A stretch of DNA of 64,000 bases, from assembly GCF_900156315.1 (NCBI RefSeq), contig NZ_FTNI01000009.1:186001-250000 (forward strand). The letters run 5' to 3'. The position numbers and the translations under genes were made by a program. Positions 50,732-63,881 of this stretch are shown here, one piece after another. The notes beneath the pieces were generated by a model. The model did not search any database. It saw only the letters and a program-made list of their open reading frames with translations, and was not told the DNA's origin. Position 1 is the first letter of the stretch, and every line of letters begins with the position of its first letter. The DNA is from Microbispora rosea (GTDB lineage: Bacteria > Actinomycetota > Actinomycetes > Streptosporangiales > Streptosporangiaceae).

Positions 50732-52120
50732 ATGGTGCGTAAATTAGCCGCCCTCGCCGCGGGGCTCACCCTGATCGCGTCCTCGGCCGTTCCGGCCGCC
50801 CCGGCCGCCGCGGAGCCGGTCACCTTCCTCCCCGGGGCGGCGGGGACGGGCGACCCCTACTATCCCCTCCAGGGCAACGGCGGCTACGACGTCGGGCACT
50901 ACGACCTGCGCCTGCGGTTCGATCCCGACGGCCATAAGTTGGACGCCACCACGACGATCACCGCGACCGCCGCCCAGAACCTGTCGCAGTTCAACCTCGA
51001 CTTCTCCGGGCCGCCGATCAGCGGCGTACTGGTGGACGGCGCCCGGGCCGCATACCGGCGCGACGGCCAGGAACTGGTCGTCACCCCGCCGAACGGGCTG
51101 AGGGCGGGAAGCACGTTCACGGTCGCGGTCTCCTATGCCGGCGCCCCGAAGGCGGTCTCGGACGCGACCGGTCAGCAGGGATGGATCAGGACCAGGGACG
51201 GCGCGTTCGTGGCGTCCCAGCCGGACGGCGCGCGCAGCTGGTTCCCGGCCAACGACAGCCCGGCTGACAAGGCCACCTTCTCCTTCCGGGTGTCCGCGCC
51301 CGAGGACCTCACCGTGCTGGCCAACGGCGAGCGTACGGGGACCGACGGCGCGGACGACGACGGCTACAGGACCGTGCGGTGGGAGATGAGGCAGCCGATG
51401 GCGCCCTACCTCGCCACGGTCGCCATCGGGCGCTTCGTGGTCAGCGAGGGCACGGTCGACGGCATGCCCAACGTGACCGCCTACGACCCGTCGCTGGCGG
51501 ACGAGTCGGAGAACCTGCACGACTTCACGGCGAAGGCGGTGGCCTGGGAGACCGGGCTCTTCGGCCCCTACCCGTTCTCCTCCACGGGCGGCATCGCCGA
51601 CGGCGACGGCTCGGTGACCGCGCTGGAGACGCAGGGCCGGCCCGTCTACAGCGGCGGCCCGAGCGACAACCTGGAGATCGTGCACGAGCTGGCGCACCAG
51701 TGGTTCGGCGACAGCGTCGGCGTGCGCAGCTGGCGCGACATCTGGCTCAACGAGGGCTTCGCGACGTACGCCGAATGGCTCTACCAGGAGCAGCACGGCG
51801 GGCCGTCCGCCAAGGAGATCTTCGACCGGCACTACCGGAAGACCGGCCACTTCTGGCACCTGAAGACCGGCGATCCCGGCCAGGCGCACATGTTCGACGA
51901 GGACGCGGTGTATCTCCGGGGCGCGATGACCGTCCACGCCCTGCGTACGAAGATCGGGGACAAGGTGTTCTTCCCGCTGCTGAAGACCTGGGTGCAGCAG
52001 AACAGGCACGGCACCGCGACCACGGCCGACTTCGTCGGCCTCGCGGAGAAGCTCAGTGGGCAGAACCTCCGCCCCTTGTTCGACGCCTGGCTCTACCAGG
52101 CCAAGAAGCCCGGCATCTGA
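50732..52120 (+). CDS. Secreted M1-family zinc metallopeptidase
   Basis: 462 aa. Signal peptide 1-27 (MVRKLAALAAGLTLIASSAV, cleavage near AAPAAAEP). Gluzincin motif HELAHQW (H318, E319, H322) with third ligand E341 in WLNEGF. The GAMEN exopeptidase motif is replaced by TALETQGRP, as in the short actinobacterial M1 peptidases. A secreted zinc aminopeptidase is likely. It follows the NRPS and BPL_N genes after 90 bp with its own AT-rich leader (GTGACGAATGTGAC), so separate induction is possible. It could degrade the polymer made by the NRPS, as peptidases do in poly-lysine producers (inference). Confidence 0.9.
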   Translation: MVRKLAALAAGLTLIASSAVPAAPAAAEPVTFLPGAAGTGDPYYPLQGNGGYDVGHYDLRLRFDPDGHKLDATTTITATAAQNLSQFNLDFSGPPISGVLVDGARAAYRRDGQELVVTPPNGLRAGSTFTVAVSYAGAPKAVSDATGQQGWIRTRDGAFVASQPDGARSWFPANDSPADKATFSFRVSAPEDLTVLANGERTGTDGADDDGYRTVRWEMRQPMAPYLATVAIGRFVVSEGTVDGMPNVTAYDPSLADESENLHDFTAKAVAWETGLFGPYPFSSTGGIADGDGSVTALETQGRPVYSGGPSDNLEIVHELAHQWFGDSVGVRSWRDIWLNEGFATYAEWLYQEQHGGPSAKEIFDRHYRKTGHFWHLKTGDPGQAHMFDEDAVYLRGAMTVHALRTKIGDKVFFPLLKTWVQQNRHGTATTADFVGLAEKLSGQNLRPLFDAWLYQAKKPGI

Positions 52121-52129
52121 TCCCGGCGA

Positions 52130-52330
52130 CTATCGCTGGACCAGCATGGGCCGCACGCCGGGGATGACGGCGGTGCGGAAGGTGGCGTCGAGTTCTGCGG
52201 GGGTGGCGGAGATGTCGCCGTCCACCCAGGCGCGCAGCAGCGCCAGGAAGGCGCCGACCACGCAGAGCACCAGGCGGTCGAGCGCGGGCGACGGCCGGGC
52301 GCCCGCGGCGAGGAGCTCCTCCCTGACCTT
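52130..52330 (-). pseudogene. C-terminal remnant of a TetR regulator
   Basis: The minus strand encodes VREELLAAGARPSPALDRLV, LCVVGAFLALLRAWVDGD and ISATPAELDATFRTAVIPGV, ending in a stop at 52130-52132. This is the C-terminal domain of a TetR family protein without the HTH; the upstream 160 bp is low-complexity in all frames. Decayed or truncated gene. The rest of 52121-52491 holds nothing else recognisable. Confidence 0.55.
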
Positions 52331-52491
52331 GCACGGGCCCTCTGCGCGCTCCCATGGTGCGGGTTTGCCCTTCCGGCGGGTGGGGAGGGGAGGACAGCGC
52401 CGCCGGGGGATGGTTGCGGACGGCCCGTTTCGGACTTCGTGGCGGTCCGTATTGAGGTGGATCGGACGGAGCGGGACCGCGGAGGGGTGAA

Positions 52492-52914
52492 GTGAGCGGA
52501 ATACCCACCATCAAGAACCTCGACGAGCTGACCGAGCTCGTGGAGCACCGGCCCGGCCTGTACCTGCGGTATTCCAAGGGGCCCGACGCCGACGCCGGCA
52601 AGCCGAGCGTCGACTACGAGAGCCGCCTGGAGCTGCCCGGCCTGTCGGTGACCGTGCTCGACGCCGAGCGCTGGTGGACCCTCCCCCTGCGTGACTGGCT
52701 GGCCCGTCAGATCTGCAAGTACACGCACCTGGCCGAGAAGGACGAGGAACGGCACGCATGGGTGCTGACCGGCCACATGGTGGGCCGCGGTCCCGACCAC
52801 GAGCCGCTCATCGACCGGGTCGAGCCGGTCGCGTGGCTCGACGACTCGGTGGTCGAGCAGGCGCGCGACCACTACGAGAAGGTGTTCGACGCCGGCCGCG
52901 ACTCCACCGGCTGA
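52492..52914 (+). CDS. DUF6098 family protein
   Basis: 140 aa, soluble. Signature IPTIKNLDELTELVEHRPGL and YLRYSKGPDADAG are typical of this actinobacterial family of unknown function; a C-terminal pattern with WVLTGHMVGRGPDHEPL follows. GTG start after GGAGGGG. Upstream of the large hybrid kinase by 214 bp, with no demonstrated link. Confidence 0.75.
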   Translation: MSGIPTIKNLDELTELVEHRPGLYLRYSKGPDADAGKPSVDYESRLELPGLSVTVLDAERWWTLPLRDWLARQICKYTHLAEKDEERHAWVLTGHMVGRGPDHEPLIDRVEPVAWLDDSVVEQARDHYEKVFDAGRDSTG

Positions 52915-53128
52915 GCGGCGCGGCACGTGCACGCCGCGGATGTATCCCGAAGTCGCGATCGACACCGACACGTCGCCTGCGGGGACGCTCCCCGGAGATC
53001 GTCCGCCCGGTAGCCTTGCAGGCCGGTGTACCTGCTGCGTCCGCGCCCGCAGTCACGGGAGCCGAAGCGTTCTGCAGTGGTTTATATGCTTTCTTTTCCT
53101 GTTCATGACGGTGATCGCGAGGGTGGAC

Positions 53129-57475
<4,347 letters not shown>

Positions 57476-57486
57476 GCGCGGCGGGC

Positions 57487-58788
57487 TCAGGGCTGACGGG
57501 CCGGGGCCGGGGCGGCGCGACGGCGCCGCACCCGCGCCGCCCGGCGCAGGTCCTCAAGCACCGCCCGGGCGGCCCGCCGTCCGGAGACCAGCGCGCCCTG
57601 GTGGGAGCCGGTGTCCCGGTGGTCGCCGCACACGTAGCGCCCGGCGCCCAGCCCCACCGCCTCAAGACGAACCGGGCGGCGCAACGGCATCGGGGGCGGC
57701 ATTGCGGGCAGGGCCGCCTCGATCGCGTAGGTCGCGACGTGCTCCCACGACGAGGTGTCGCCGTAGATCTCGGTGAGCCGGGTCCGCACCCGCGGCTCGT
57801 CCCGGTCCCCGTGTACGCCGAGGACCGAGGTGGCGATCAGCGCGCGGCCGTCCGCGGAGTACCCGGGCGCGGCGTCGGTGATCACGATCGTGTCGGTGAC
57901 GATCCCCTCCACGTCCACGACCAGCGTGGGCTCGCCGAGGGGCGAGGCGGGGGCGGCGTGGTAGAAGGTCGTGACCGGCCGCATCGCGGGCACCGGCAGA
58001 CCGGGCACCAGCCGCGCCGCGGTGGGCGGATCCACCGCCACCACCACGGCCGCGCCCGCGATCTCGCCCCCGCCCGCGAGGGCCACGCCGTCGGCCGTCA
58101 GCGCGCTCACCGGCGTCTCCAGAGAGATCGCGTCCTCCGGCAGGCGGGCGGCGAGCTGCGCGGGAATCCGCTCCATGCCGAGGGCCGGCACGCCGATCCT
58201 GCCGCGGGAGAACGACCGCCACAGGAGGTGGAAGATCCGGCCGGAGGTCTCCAGCTCCCGTTCCAGCACGACTCCCGCGAGGAGGGGGCGGAACAGGTTC
58301 TCGACGATCTCGGGGGACGCGCCCCAGCGCCGCAGCTCGGCCAGGGTGGTGCGCCCGGCGCTGCCGCGCCGCCGTACGAGGAAGTCGGGGAGCAGCAGGT
58401 CGCGGGCGGTCACCGCGGCGAGCACCGCCTTGTCGAACGGCGTGCCCACCGGGGCGAGCAGGCCGCTGAGCGCGTGCCGGGGATGCCGCCAGGGCAGCGC
58501 GACCCGCTCGCGCCGGCCGTCCTTGAAGATCATCGCTCCGTTGGTGAACCGCCGCAGGTCCAGCGCGGCGATGTCGAGGACCCGGCGGGCCTCGGGGTAG
58601 CTGGTGTTGAAGATCTGGTAGCCCCAGGCGAGCCGGAAGCCGTCCACCACGTCGGTGCGGATCCGGCCGCCCACTCCGTCGGACGCCTCCAGGACGCGCA
58701 CCGGCACCCCCTCCTGACGCAGGTGCCAGGCGCAGGCGAGGCCCGCGAGCCCCGCGCCGACGACGATCACCGTGGCGGGCTGTGGCAT
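57487..58788 (-). CDS. FAD-dependent oxidoreductase (amine oxidase / phytoene desaturase-like)
   Basis: 433 aa. Dinucleotide-binding motif VIVVGAGLAGLACAWHLRQ at residues 6-24, ASDGVGGRIRTD (about 36-47), and C-terminal YVCGDHRDTGSHQGALVSG that closes the FAD site. Resembles NAD(P)/FAD-dependent protoporphyrinogen- or phytoene-type oxidases. ATG 58788 is 8 nt after GGAGGAG. Substrate unknown. Convergent with the kinase gene. Confidence 0.85.
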   Translation of the reverse strand: MPQPATVIVVGAGLAGLACAWHLRQEGVPVRVLEASDGVGGRIRTDVVDGFRLAWGYQIFNTSYPEARRVLDIAALDLRRFTNGAMIFKDGRRERVALPWRHPRHALSGLLAPVGTPFDKAVLAAVTARDLLLPDFLVRRRGSAGRTTLAELRRWGASPEIVENLFRPLLAGVVLERELETSGRIFHLLWRSFSRGRIGVPALGMERIPAQLAARLPEDAISLETPVSALTADGVALAGGGEIAGAAVVVAVDPPTAARLVPGLPVPAMRPVTTFYHAAPASPLGEPTLVVDVEGIVTDTIVITDAAPGYSADGRALIATSVLGVHGDRDEPRVRTRLTEIYGDTSSWEHVATYAIEAALPAMPPPMPLRRPVRLEAVGLGAGRYVCGDHRDTGSHQGALVSGRRAARAVLEDLRRAARVRRRRAAPAPARQP

Positions 58789-59267
58789 GAGCGGATCTCC
58801 TCCCCGGCCGGACACGCGACGGCTCCCTTCTGGGATTTCGAACCGGAACGGCGGGGCGGATGCAGCGGCTCCGTACGAGCCTCGAAGCGGTGGGCGAGAG
58901 GTCAGATCTGTGATCGTTCACAGTCCCGGAAAGCCGGCGTCGCTGAAAGTTACAATGATCGGCGCCCGGCGTCGATGTGCAGGTGACACGCCCGCAGCGG
59001 CTCCTACCAGCCGCAGATCGCCGATTCCTGGATGCCTCGGATGATTGCGTTCACATCGGTGAACCGGGCTGATTGACCACCCCGCCGGTTTCGCGTTGTG
59101 ATGACGCACCCGGCGCTATCCCGTCGCACCGCACCCGCGACCGTACCCGCCGGGGCCCGGCCCGACCACGGAGGTCCCGCATCGGAGAGTCGCGATCACT
59201 CCCACGCCTCCGGCGCCCGCACGGCCGAACCCCGCGCCCCCGTCGGCACCCCCTCATGGAGTTCCAG
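58789..59267. other. 479-bp region without gene, upstream of the PL11 lyase
   Basis: No convincing gene on either strand. It contains AT-richer patches around 58905-58970 (GAAAGTTAC near 58945) and 59040-59075, likely holding the promoters of the FAD protein and the lyase. No clear inverted repeat operator was identified. Confidence 0.5.
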
Positions 59268-61586
59268 ATGACCACACGACGAAGATCCGCTCTGGTCGCC
59301 GCCGTGGCCTCGGCCGCCGCGCTCGCCGGGACCGGGGTCCTGCAGGCCCTGCCCGCCTCGGCGGCGGCGGGCTGCCGGGTGGACTACCAGGTGACCAACC
59401 AGTGGCAGGGCGGATTCGGAGCCAACGTCGCGATCACCAATCTCGGCGACGCCGTCAACGGCTGGACGCTCACCTGGTCGTTCACGGCGGGCCAGGCCGT
59501 CACGCAGGCGTGGAACGCCACGGTCACCCAGAGCGGTGCGCAGGTCAGCGCCAAGGACGCCGGCTACAACGCCTCGATCCCCACCGGCGGCACGACGTCG
59601 TTCGGCTTCAACGGCTCATGGAACGACTCGTCCAACCCCGTGCCCGCGAGCTTCGCGCTGAACGGCACCACCTGCACCGGCGGGGTCACGAGCAGCCCCT
59701 CCGCGAGTCCCAGCGCGAGCCCGACCCGGTCGCCCTCCGCGAGCCCTTCCGCAAGCCCTTCGGCGAGCCCGACGCCCAGCCCCACGCCCAGCCCCACGCC
59801 CAGTCCCTCCCCCAGCCCCACGAGCATCCCGGCGGGCGCGCGGCAGATGGAGGACCTCGACCGCGGCCTGATCAGCGTGCGGTCGGGCAGCGGCAACCTG
59901 GTCTCCTGGCGCCTGCTCGGCACCGAGAGCATCGGCACCGGGTTCAACGTCTACCGGGGCTCGACGAAGCTGAACTCCTCGCCGATCACCAACTCCACGA
60001 ACTACTTCGACTCCGGGGCCGCCGCCGACGCCGCGTACACGGTGCGGGCCGTGGTGAACGGCGCGGAGCAGGCGGCGTCTGAGACGTCGCTGCGTTTCAC
60101 CGGCGGCGACCACCTCGACGTGCCCATCCAGCCGCCGTCCGGCGGCACCACACCCGACGGAGTCGGCTACTCCTACAGCGCCAACGACGCGAGCGTCGGC
60201 GACCTCGACGGCGACGGGCAGTACGAGTTCGTGCTGAAGTGGGACCCGTCCAACGCCAAGGACAACTCCCAGTCCGGCTACACCGGCGACGTGTTCGTCG
60301 ACGCGTACAAGCTGAACGGCACCCGGATGTGGCGCATCGACCTCGGCCGCAACATCCGCGCCGGCGCCCACTACACGCAGTTCCAGGTGTACGACTACGA
60401 CGGCGACGGCAAGGCCGAGGTGGCGATGAAGACCGCCGACGGCACCAGGGACGGCGCCGGGAGGGTCATCGGCAGTTCCTCGGCCGACTACCGCAACTCC
60501 TCCGGCTACGTCCTGTCCGGTCCCGAATATCTGACCATGTTCAACGGCCAGACCGGCGCGGCCATGTCCACGGTGAACTACGACCCGCCGCGCGGGACGG
60601 TCTCCTCGTGGGGCGACTCGTACGGCAACCGGGTGGACCGGTTCCTCGCGGCCACCGCCTACCTCGACGGCGCCCGCCCGTCGCTGGTCATGTCGCGCGG
60701 CTACTACACCCGTACGGTCATCGCGGCCTGGGACTTCCGCAACGGCTCCCTGGTCGAGCGGTGGAAGTTCGACTCCGACTCCGCCGGCAGCCAGTACACC
60801 GGCCAGGGCAACCACAACCTGGCCGTCGCCGACGTGGACGCCGACGGCAGGGACGAGATCGTCTTCGGCGCGATGGCGATCAACGACAACGGCTCGGCGC
60901 TGTGGAACACCCGCAACGGCCACGGCGACGCCTTGCACGTCGGCGACCTCGACCCGTCGCGCGCCGGGCTGGAGGTGTTCAAGGTGGACGAGGACACCAG
61001 CAAGGCCGCGGCGTGGATGGCCGACGCCCGCACCGGCTCGATCATCTGGAGCAACGCCTCCTGCGGCTGCGACAACGGCCGCGGCGTCTCCGACGACGTC
61101 TGGTCCGGCAGCCCGGGCGCCGAGTCGTGGTCGTCCGGCGTCAGCGGCATCTTCAACACCAGGGGGCAGAACCTCGGGCGCAAGCCGGGTTCGGCGAACT
61201 TCCTCGCCTGGTGGGACGCCGACCCGGTCAGGGAACTGCTCGACGGCACCCACATCGACAAGTACGGCACCGGCGGCGACACGAGACTGCTGACCGCCAG
61301 CGGCGTCCACTCCAACAACGGCACCAAGTCCACCCCGTCGCTGTCGGCCGACCTGTTCGGCGACTGGCGCGAGGAGGTCGTCTGGCCGACGAGCGACAAC
61401 ACCGCCCTGCGGATCTACAGCACGACCACGGCGACGAACCGCCAGGTCTACACGCTGATGCACGACCCCACATACCGCCTGGCGGTCGCCTGGCAGAACA
61501 CCGCCTACAACCAGCCGCCGCACACTGGCTTCTTCCTGGGCGACGGCATGTCCGCCCCGGTCAGGCCGAACATCTATCTGAGGTGA
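59268..61586 (+). CDS. Secreted CBM2 - rhamnogalacturonan lyase (PL11)
   Basis: 772 aa. Signal peptide 1-31 (ALPASAAAG cleavage). CBM2 about 33-140 (first Cys in GCRVDYQV, Trp in NGWTLTW, last Cys in GTTCTGG), Ser/Pro linker 141-189 made of PSASPS and TPSP units, then a PL11-type domain with VGDLDGDGQYEF, QVYDYDGDGKAEV and VADVDADGRDEI calcium-binding blades. Cleaves rhamnogalacturonan I of pectin. ATG 59268 follows GGAG by 6 nt. Extracellular plant cell-wall degradation; the CBM2 helps adhesion to polysaccharide. Confidence 0.93.
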   Translation: MTTRRRSALVAAVASAAALAGTGVLQALPASAAAGCRVDYQVTNQWQGGFGANVAITNLGDAVNGWTLTWSFTAGQAVTQAWNATVTQSGAQVSAKDAGYNASIPTGGTTSFGFNGSWNDSSNPVPASFALNGTTCTGGVTSSPSASPSASPTRSPSASPSASPSASPTPSPTPSPTPSPSPSPTSIPAGARQMEDLDRGLISVRSGSGNLVSWRLLGTESIGTGFNVYRGSTKLNSSPITNSTNYFDSGAAADAAYTVRAVVNGAEQAASETSLRFTGGDHLDVPIQPPSGGTTPDGVGYSYSANDASVGDLDGDGQYEFVLKWDPSNAKDNSQSGYTGDVFVDAYKLNGTRMWRIDLGRNIRAGAHYTQFQVYDYDGDGKAEVAMKTADGTRDGAGRVIGSSSADYRNSSGYVLSGPEYLTMFNGQTGAAMSTVNYDPPRGTVSSWGDSYGNRVDRFLAATAYLDGARPSLVMSRGYYTRTVIAAWDFRNGSLVERWKFDSDSAGSQYTGQGNHNLAVADVDADGRDEIVFGAMAINDNGSALWNTRNGHGDALHVGDLDPSRAGLEVFKVDEDTSKAAAWMADARTGSIIWSNASCGCDNGRGVSDDVWSGSPGAESWSSGVSGIFNTRGQNLGRKPGSANFLAWWDADPVRELLDGTHIDKYGTGGDTRLLTASGVHSNNGTKSTPSLSADLFGDWREEVVWPTSDNTALRIYSTTTATNRQVYTLMHDPTYRLAVAWQNTAYNQPPHTGFFLGDGMSAPVRPNIYLR

Positions 61587-61635
61587 TCCGCCGGCGGCGG
61601 TCGCGGACTACCTGGCGAGGTCCGCGGCCGCCGCC

Positions 61636-61668
61636 GCGCTACCGGGGCGCTACCGGGGCGCTACCGGG
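61636..61668. repeat. 11-bp tandem repeat, three units
   Basis: GCGCTACCGGG repeated three times in the convergent gap between the PL11 and SnoaL-like genes. Similar unit size to the repeat at 41520 but different sequence. Confidence 0.8.
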
Positions 61669-61704
61669 GCGGCCGGCGCCCCGCGCTCCATGCGCCCGAA
61701 GCGC

Positions 61705-62148
61705 TCAGCCGGAGGCTTCCGTGGCTTGCGTGAGGCACAGACCGAGCTGGGTGTACAGCTCCAACTGGTCGAAGTACTCCCGATGCGTTTTGATCTTGCC
61801 GTCCTCAATGAAGGACGCGCAGGTGCCCCGGAAGGTGACCGGGCGACCGGTCCCCTCCAGCTCGCCCCCGTCCGGCAGCAGGATCGGCCCGAGGTGCGTC
61901 CCCGTGGCCGTCCACTCCACCATCAGGGGCGCTTCACAGCCGACGGCCTCGTACCACACGATCAGCTGGAAGTCGGGAAAGCTCTTGAAAATCTGCTCGT
62001 ACATCCACCCGATCTGCTCATGTCCCTCCGCCACTCCGAAAGGCGAGACGAGGACGGCGTCCGGGCTGAAGGTATCGAGCAGGGCCTCCAGGTCGTGTTC
62101 GTTCAGCGCGTCGGCCAGCTGGCGTTTCACAGCCCATGGATCCGACAT
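61705..62148 (-). CDS. SnoaL-like ester cyclase family protein
   Basis: 147 aa. NTF2/SnoaL fold: VKRQLADALNEHDLEALLDTF at the start, PFGVAEGHEQIGWMYEQIF, SFPDFQLIVWYEA, GPILLPDGGELEGTGRPV and the closing KIKTHREYFDQLELYTQLG. Members act as small-molecule cyclases or hydrolases; several are uncharacterised. ATG 62148 is 6 nt after AGGAC. No pathway neighbours, so a general role is likely. Confidence 0.85.
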   Translation of the reverse strand: MSDPWAVKRQLADALNEHDLEALLDTFSPDAVLVSPFGVAEGHEQIGWMYEQIFKSFPDFQLIVWYEAVGCEAPLMVEWTATGTHLGPILLPDGGELEGTGRPVTFRGTCASFIEDGKIKTHREYFDQLELYTQLGLCLTQATEASG

Positions 62149-62399
62149 GACGACAGTCCTTCGACGGTCGGTATGCAACGCAGTGCAACAACATTAGCCA
62201 GAGTCCGGTCAGACGTCGCCCACGGTTACGCCGCCGGAACGCCACGAGAGGGTCCCGTTTCTTACAGAGTTGCGCAATTTCCGCACGGCGATCCCGGCGG
62301 CGGCCCCGCTGACCGTTCGTCAAGGGTCGCCAGGTCGCCGACCCTCGCGTGACCTGCACCTTTGTGGGTAGGCCAGTCACAGCGGAGGGGGGTGGCAGG

Positions 62400-63692
62400 A
62401 TGCGATCGTCGATCAGTCTCGGCCGAGTGGGCGGGGTCCCGGTCGGGCTCAACATCAGTGTCATCGTGATCGTCGTGATCCTGGTCATCGGGCTGGCCTT
62501 CGGGCGCTTCCCCATCGCCTTTCCCGGTCTGCCCATGGCGGCGTACGTGCTGGCCGCGGTGGTGTCGGCCCTGCTCTTCCTGGCCTCACTGCTCGCGCAC
62601 GAGCTGGCCCACGCGATCGTCGCCAGGCGGCACGGAGTGGAGGTCAACGGCATCACGCTCTGGCTGCTCGGCGGGGTGGCCGAACTGCGCGGCGAGCCCC
62701 GCTCCCCCGGCGCCGACCTCAAGATCGCCGGGGTGGGGCCGTTGACCAGCGTCGTGCTCGGCGGCCTCTTCGCCCTCGTGTCCTGGGGAGTCTCGGCCAT
62801 CGCGGCGCCGCCGCTGGTCAGCGGCATGTTCGCCTATCTGGCCGCGGTGAACGTGCTGCTCGCCGTGTTCAATCTGGTGCCCGCCGCGCCGCTGGACGGC
62901 GGCCGGGTGCTGCGCGCCTTCCTGTGGGCCCGCTGGCACGACCGCATGCGGGCCGCCGTGGCCGCCGCGCGGGCGGGCCGAATCTTCGGCTACATCCTGA
63001 TCGCGCTCGGCTTCCTCAACCTCGTCTCCGGCCTCGGCCTCCAGGGATTCTGGCTGGCCCTGATCGGCCTGTTCCTGGTGAACGCGGCCACCGCGGAGGA
63101 GCAGCAGACGCAGATCGACGCCGCTCTGCACGGGATCACAGTGGGCGAGGTGATGTCGCGCGACCCGGTCGTCGCCCATCCTGACGAGACCGTGGCCGGG
63201 TTGGTCGACCGGCTCGTGCTGCGCCGCCACCTGTCCACCTATCCGCTGCTGGACGACGACGGCCGCTTCGCGGGGCTGGTGACCCTGGGCCGCGTCCGGC
63301 GGGTGCCGCCCGGCGACCGGCCGACCACCCGGCTGCGGGACGTCGCGTGCCCGCCGTCGGAGGTGCCCACCGCGCACCCCGGCGACCTGCTCACCGAGTT
63401 GCTCCAGCGGATGAGCGGCGGCGCGGACGGCCGGGCCGTGGTGCTCGACGACGACGGTCACCTCGTCGGCCTGGTCACGCCCACCGACATCAGCCGGACC
63501 ATCCAGACAGTGGACCTGCGGGCGCGCGAGCCGTACCGGACGCCACGTGGCGCCGACCTCGCCCCGCCGCCTCCCGGAGACCGTAAGCCCGGAGGCCCCA
63601 CGCCCGGCGGCCCTGCTCCGGGAGGCCCTGCTCCGGGAGGCCCTGCTCCCGGTGGCAGGGTCCCGCCGGCCGGTCGCCGCGACGCCGCCTGA
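62400..63692 (+). CDS. Site-2 protease (M50) with CBS pair
   Basis: 430-aa membrane zinc protease. Zinc motif HELAH at about residues 67-71 and the third-ligand motif NLVPAAPLDGGRVLRA (about 158-173), six predicted helices, then two CBS domains (about 250-300, VGEVMSRDPVVA, and 320-375). The C-terminal 45 residues are Pro/Gly-rich with repeated PGGPA. Members cut regulated membrane proteins, or act under nucleotide control through the CBS domains. ATG 62400 follows GGAGGGGGG. Confidence 0.92.
   Translation: MRSSISLGRVGGVPVGLNISVIVIVVILVIGLAFGRFPIAFPGLPMAAYVLAAVVSALLFLASLLAHELAHAIVARRHGVEVNGITLWLLGGVAELRGEPRSPGADLKIAGVGPLTSVVLGGLFALVSWGVSAIAAPPLVSGMFAYLAAVNVLLAVFNLVPAAPLDGGRVLRAFLWARWHDRMRAAVAAARAGRIFGYILIALGFLNLVSGLGLQGFWLALIGLFLVNAATAEEQQTQIDAALHGITVGEVMSRDPVVAHPDETVAGLVDRLVLRRHLSTYPLLDDDGRFAGLVTLGRVRRVPPGDRPTTRLRDVACPPSEVPTAHPGDLLTELLQRMSGGADGRAVVLDDDGHLVGLVTPTDISRTIQTVDLRAREPYRTPRGADLAPPPPGDRKPGGPTPGGPAPGGPAPGGPAPGGRVPPAGRRDAA
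63590..63660 (+). repeat. 15-bp coding repeats for PGGPA tail
   Basis: Four tandem near-copies of a unit reading GGAGGCCCTGCTCCG, encoding the C-terminal PGGPA repeats of the site-2 protease. Likely variable in length between strains. Confidence 0.75.
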
Positions 63693-63710
63693 ACGCTCGT
63701 CCGACACGGG

Positions 63711-63881
63711 TCACTCGTCGGCGGGTTCCTCGACGTCGTCGGGCGAGTCGGCGCCGGGGGCGTGCCAGTCGCCGGACGCGCCTCCGTCCAGGTCCGTCCC
63801 GGGCTCCACGTCGGGTGACTGCGCCAGCGGCGGCAGCCGCTCCGGGATCACGTGCTCCGGCCCCGCGTTGTCCTTCGGCAT
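63711..63881 (-). CDS. 56-aa acidic protein of unknown function
   Basis: Starts MPKDNAGPEHVIPERLPPL and is rich in Asp/Glu/Pro, with a single Trp. A strong GAGGAGGAGG lies 4 nt before the ATG. It is convergent with the site-2 protease, 18 bp from its stop. Probably disordered and cytoplasmic. No family recognised. Bases 63882-64000 hold no visible gene. Confidence 0.65.
   Translation of the reverse strand: MPKDNAGPEHVIPERLPPLAQSPDVEPGTDLDGGASGDWHAPGADSPDDVEEPADE

Noticed and set aside
58789..59267. Small gene on the minus strand around 58918-59109
   Set aside because: About 63 codons without a ribosome site, family motif or coding bias; the region is better read as promoter DNA.
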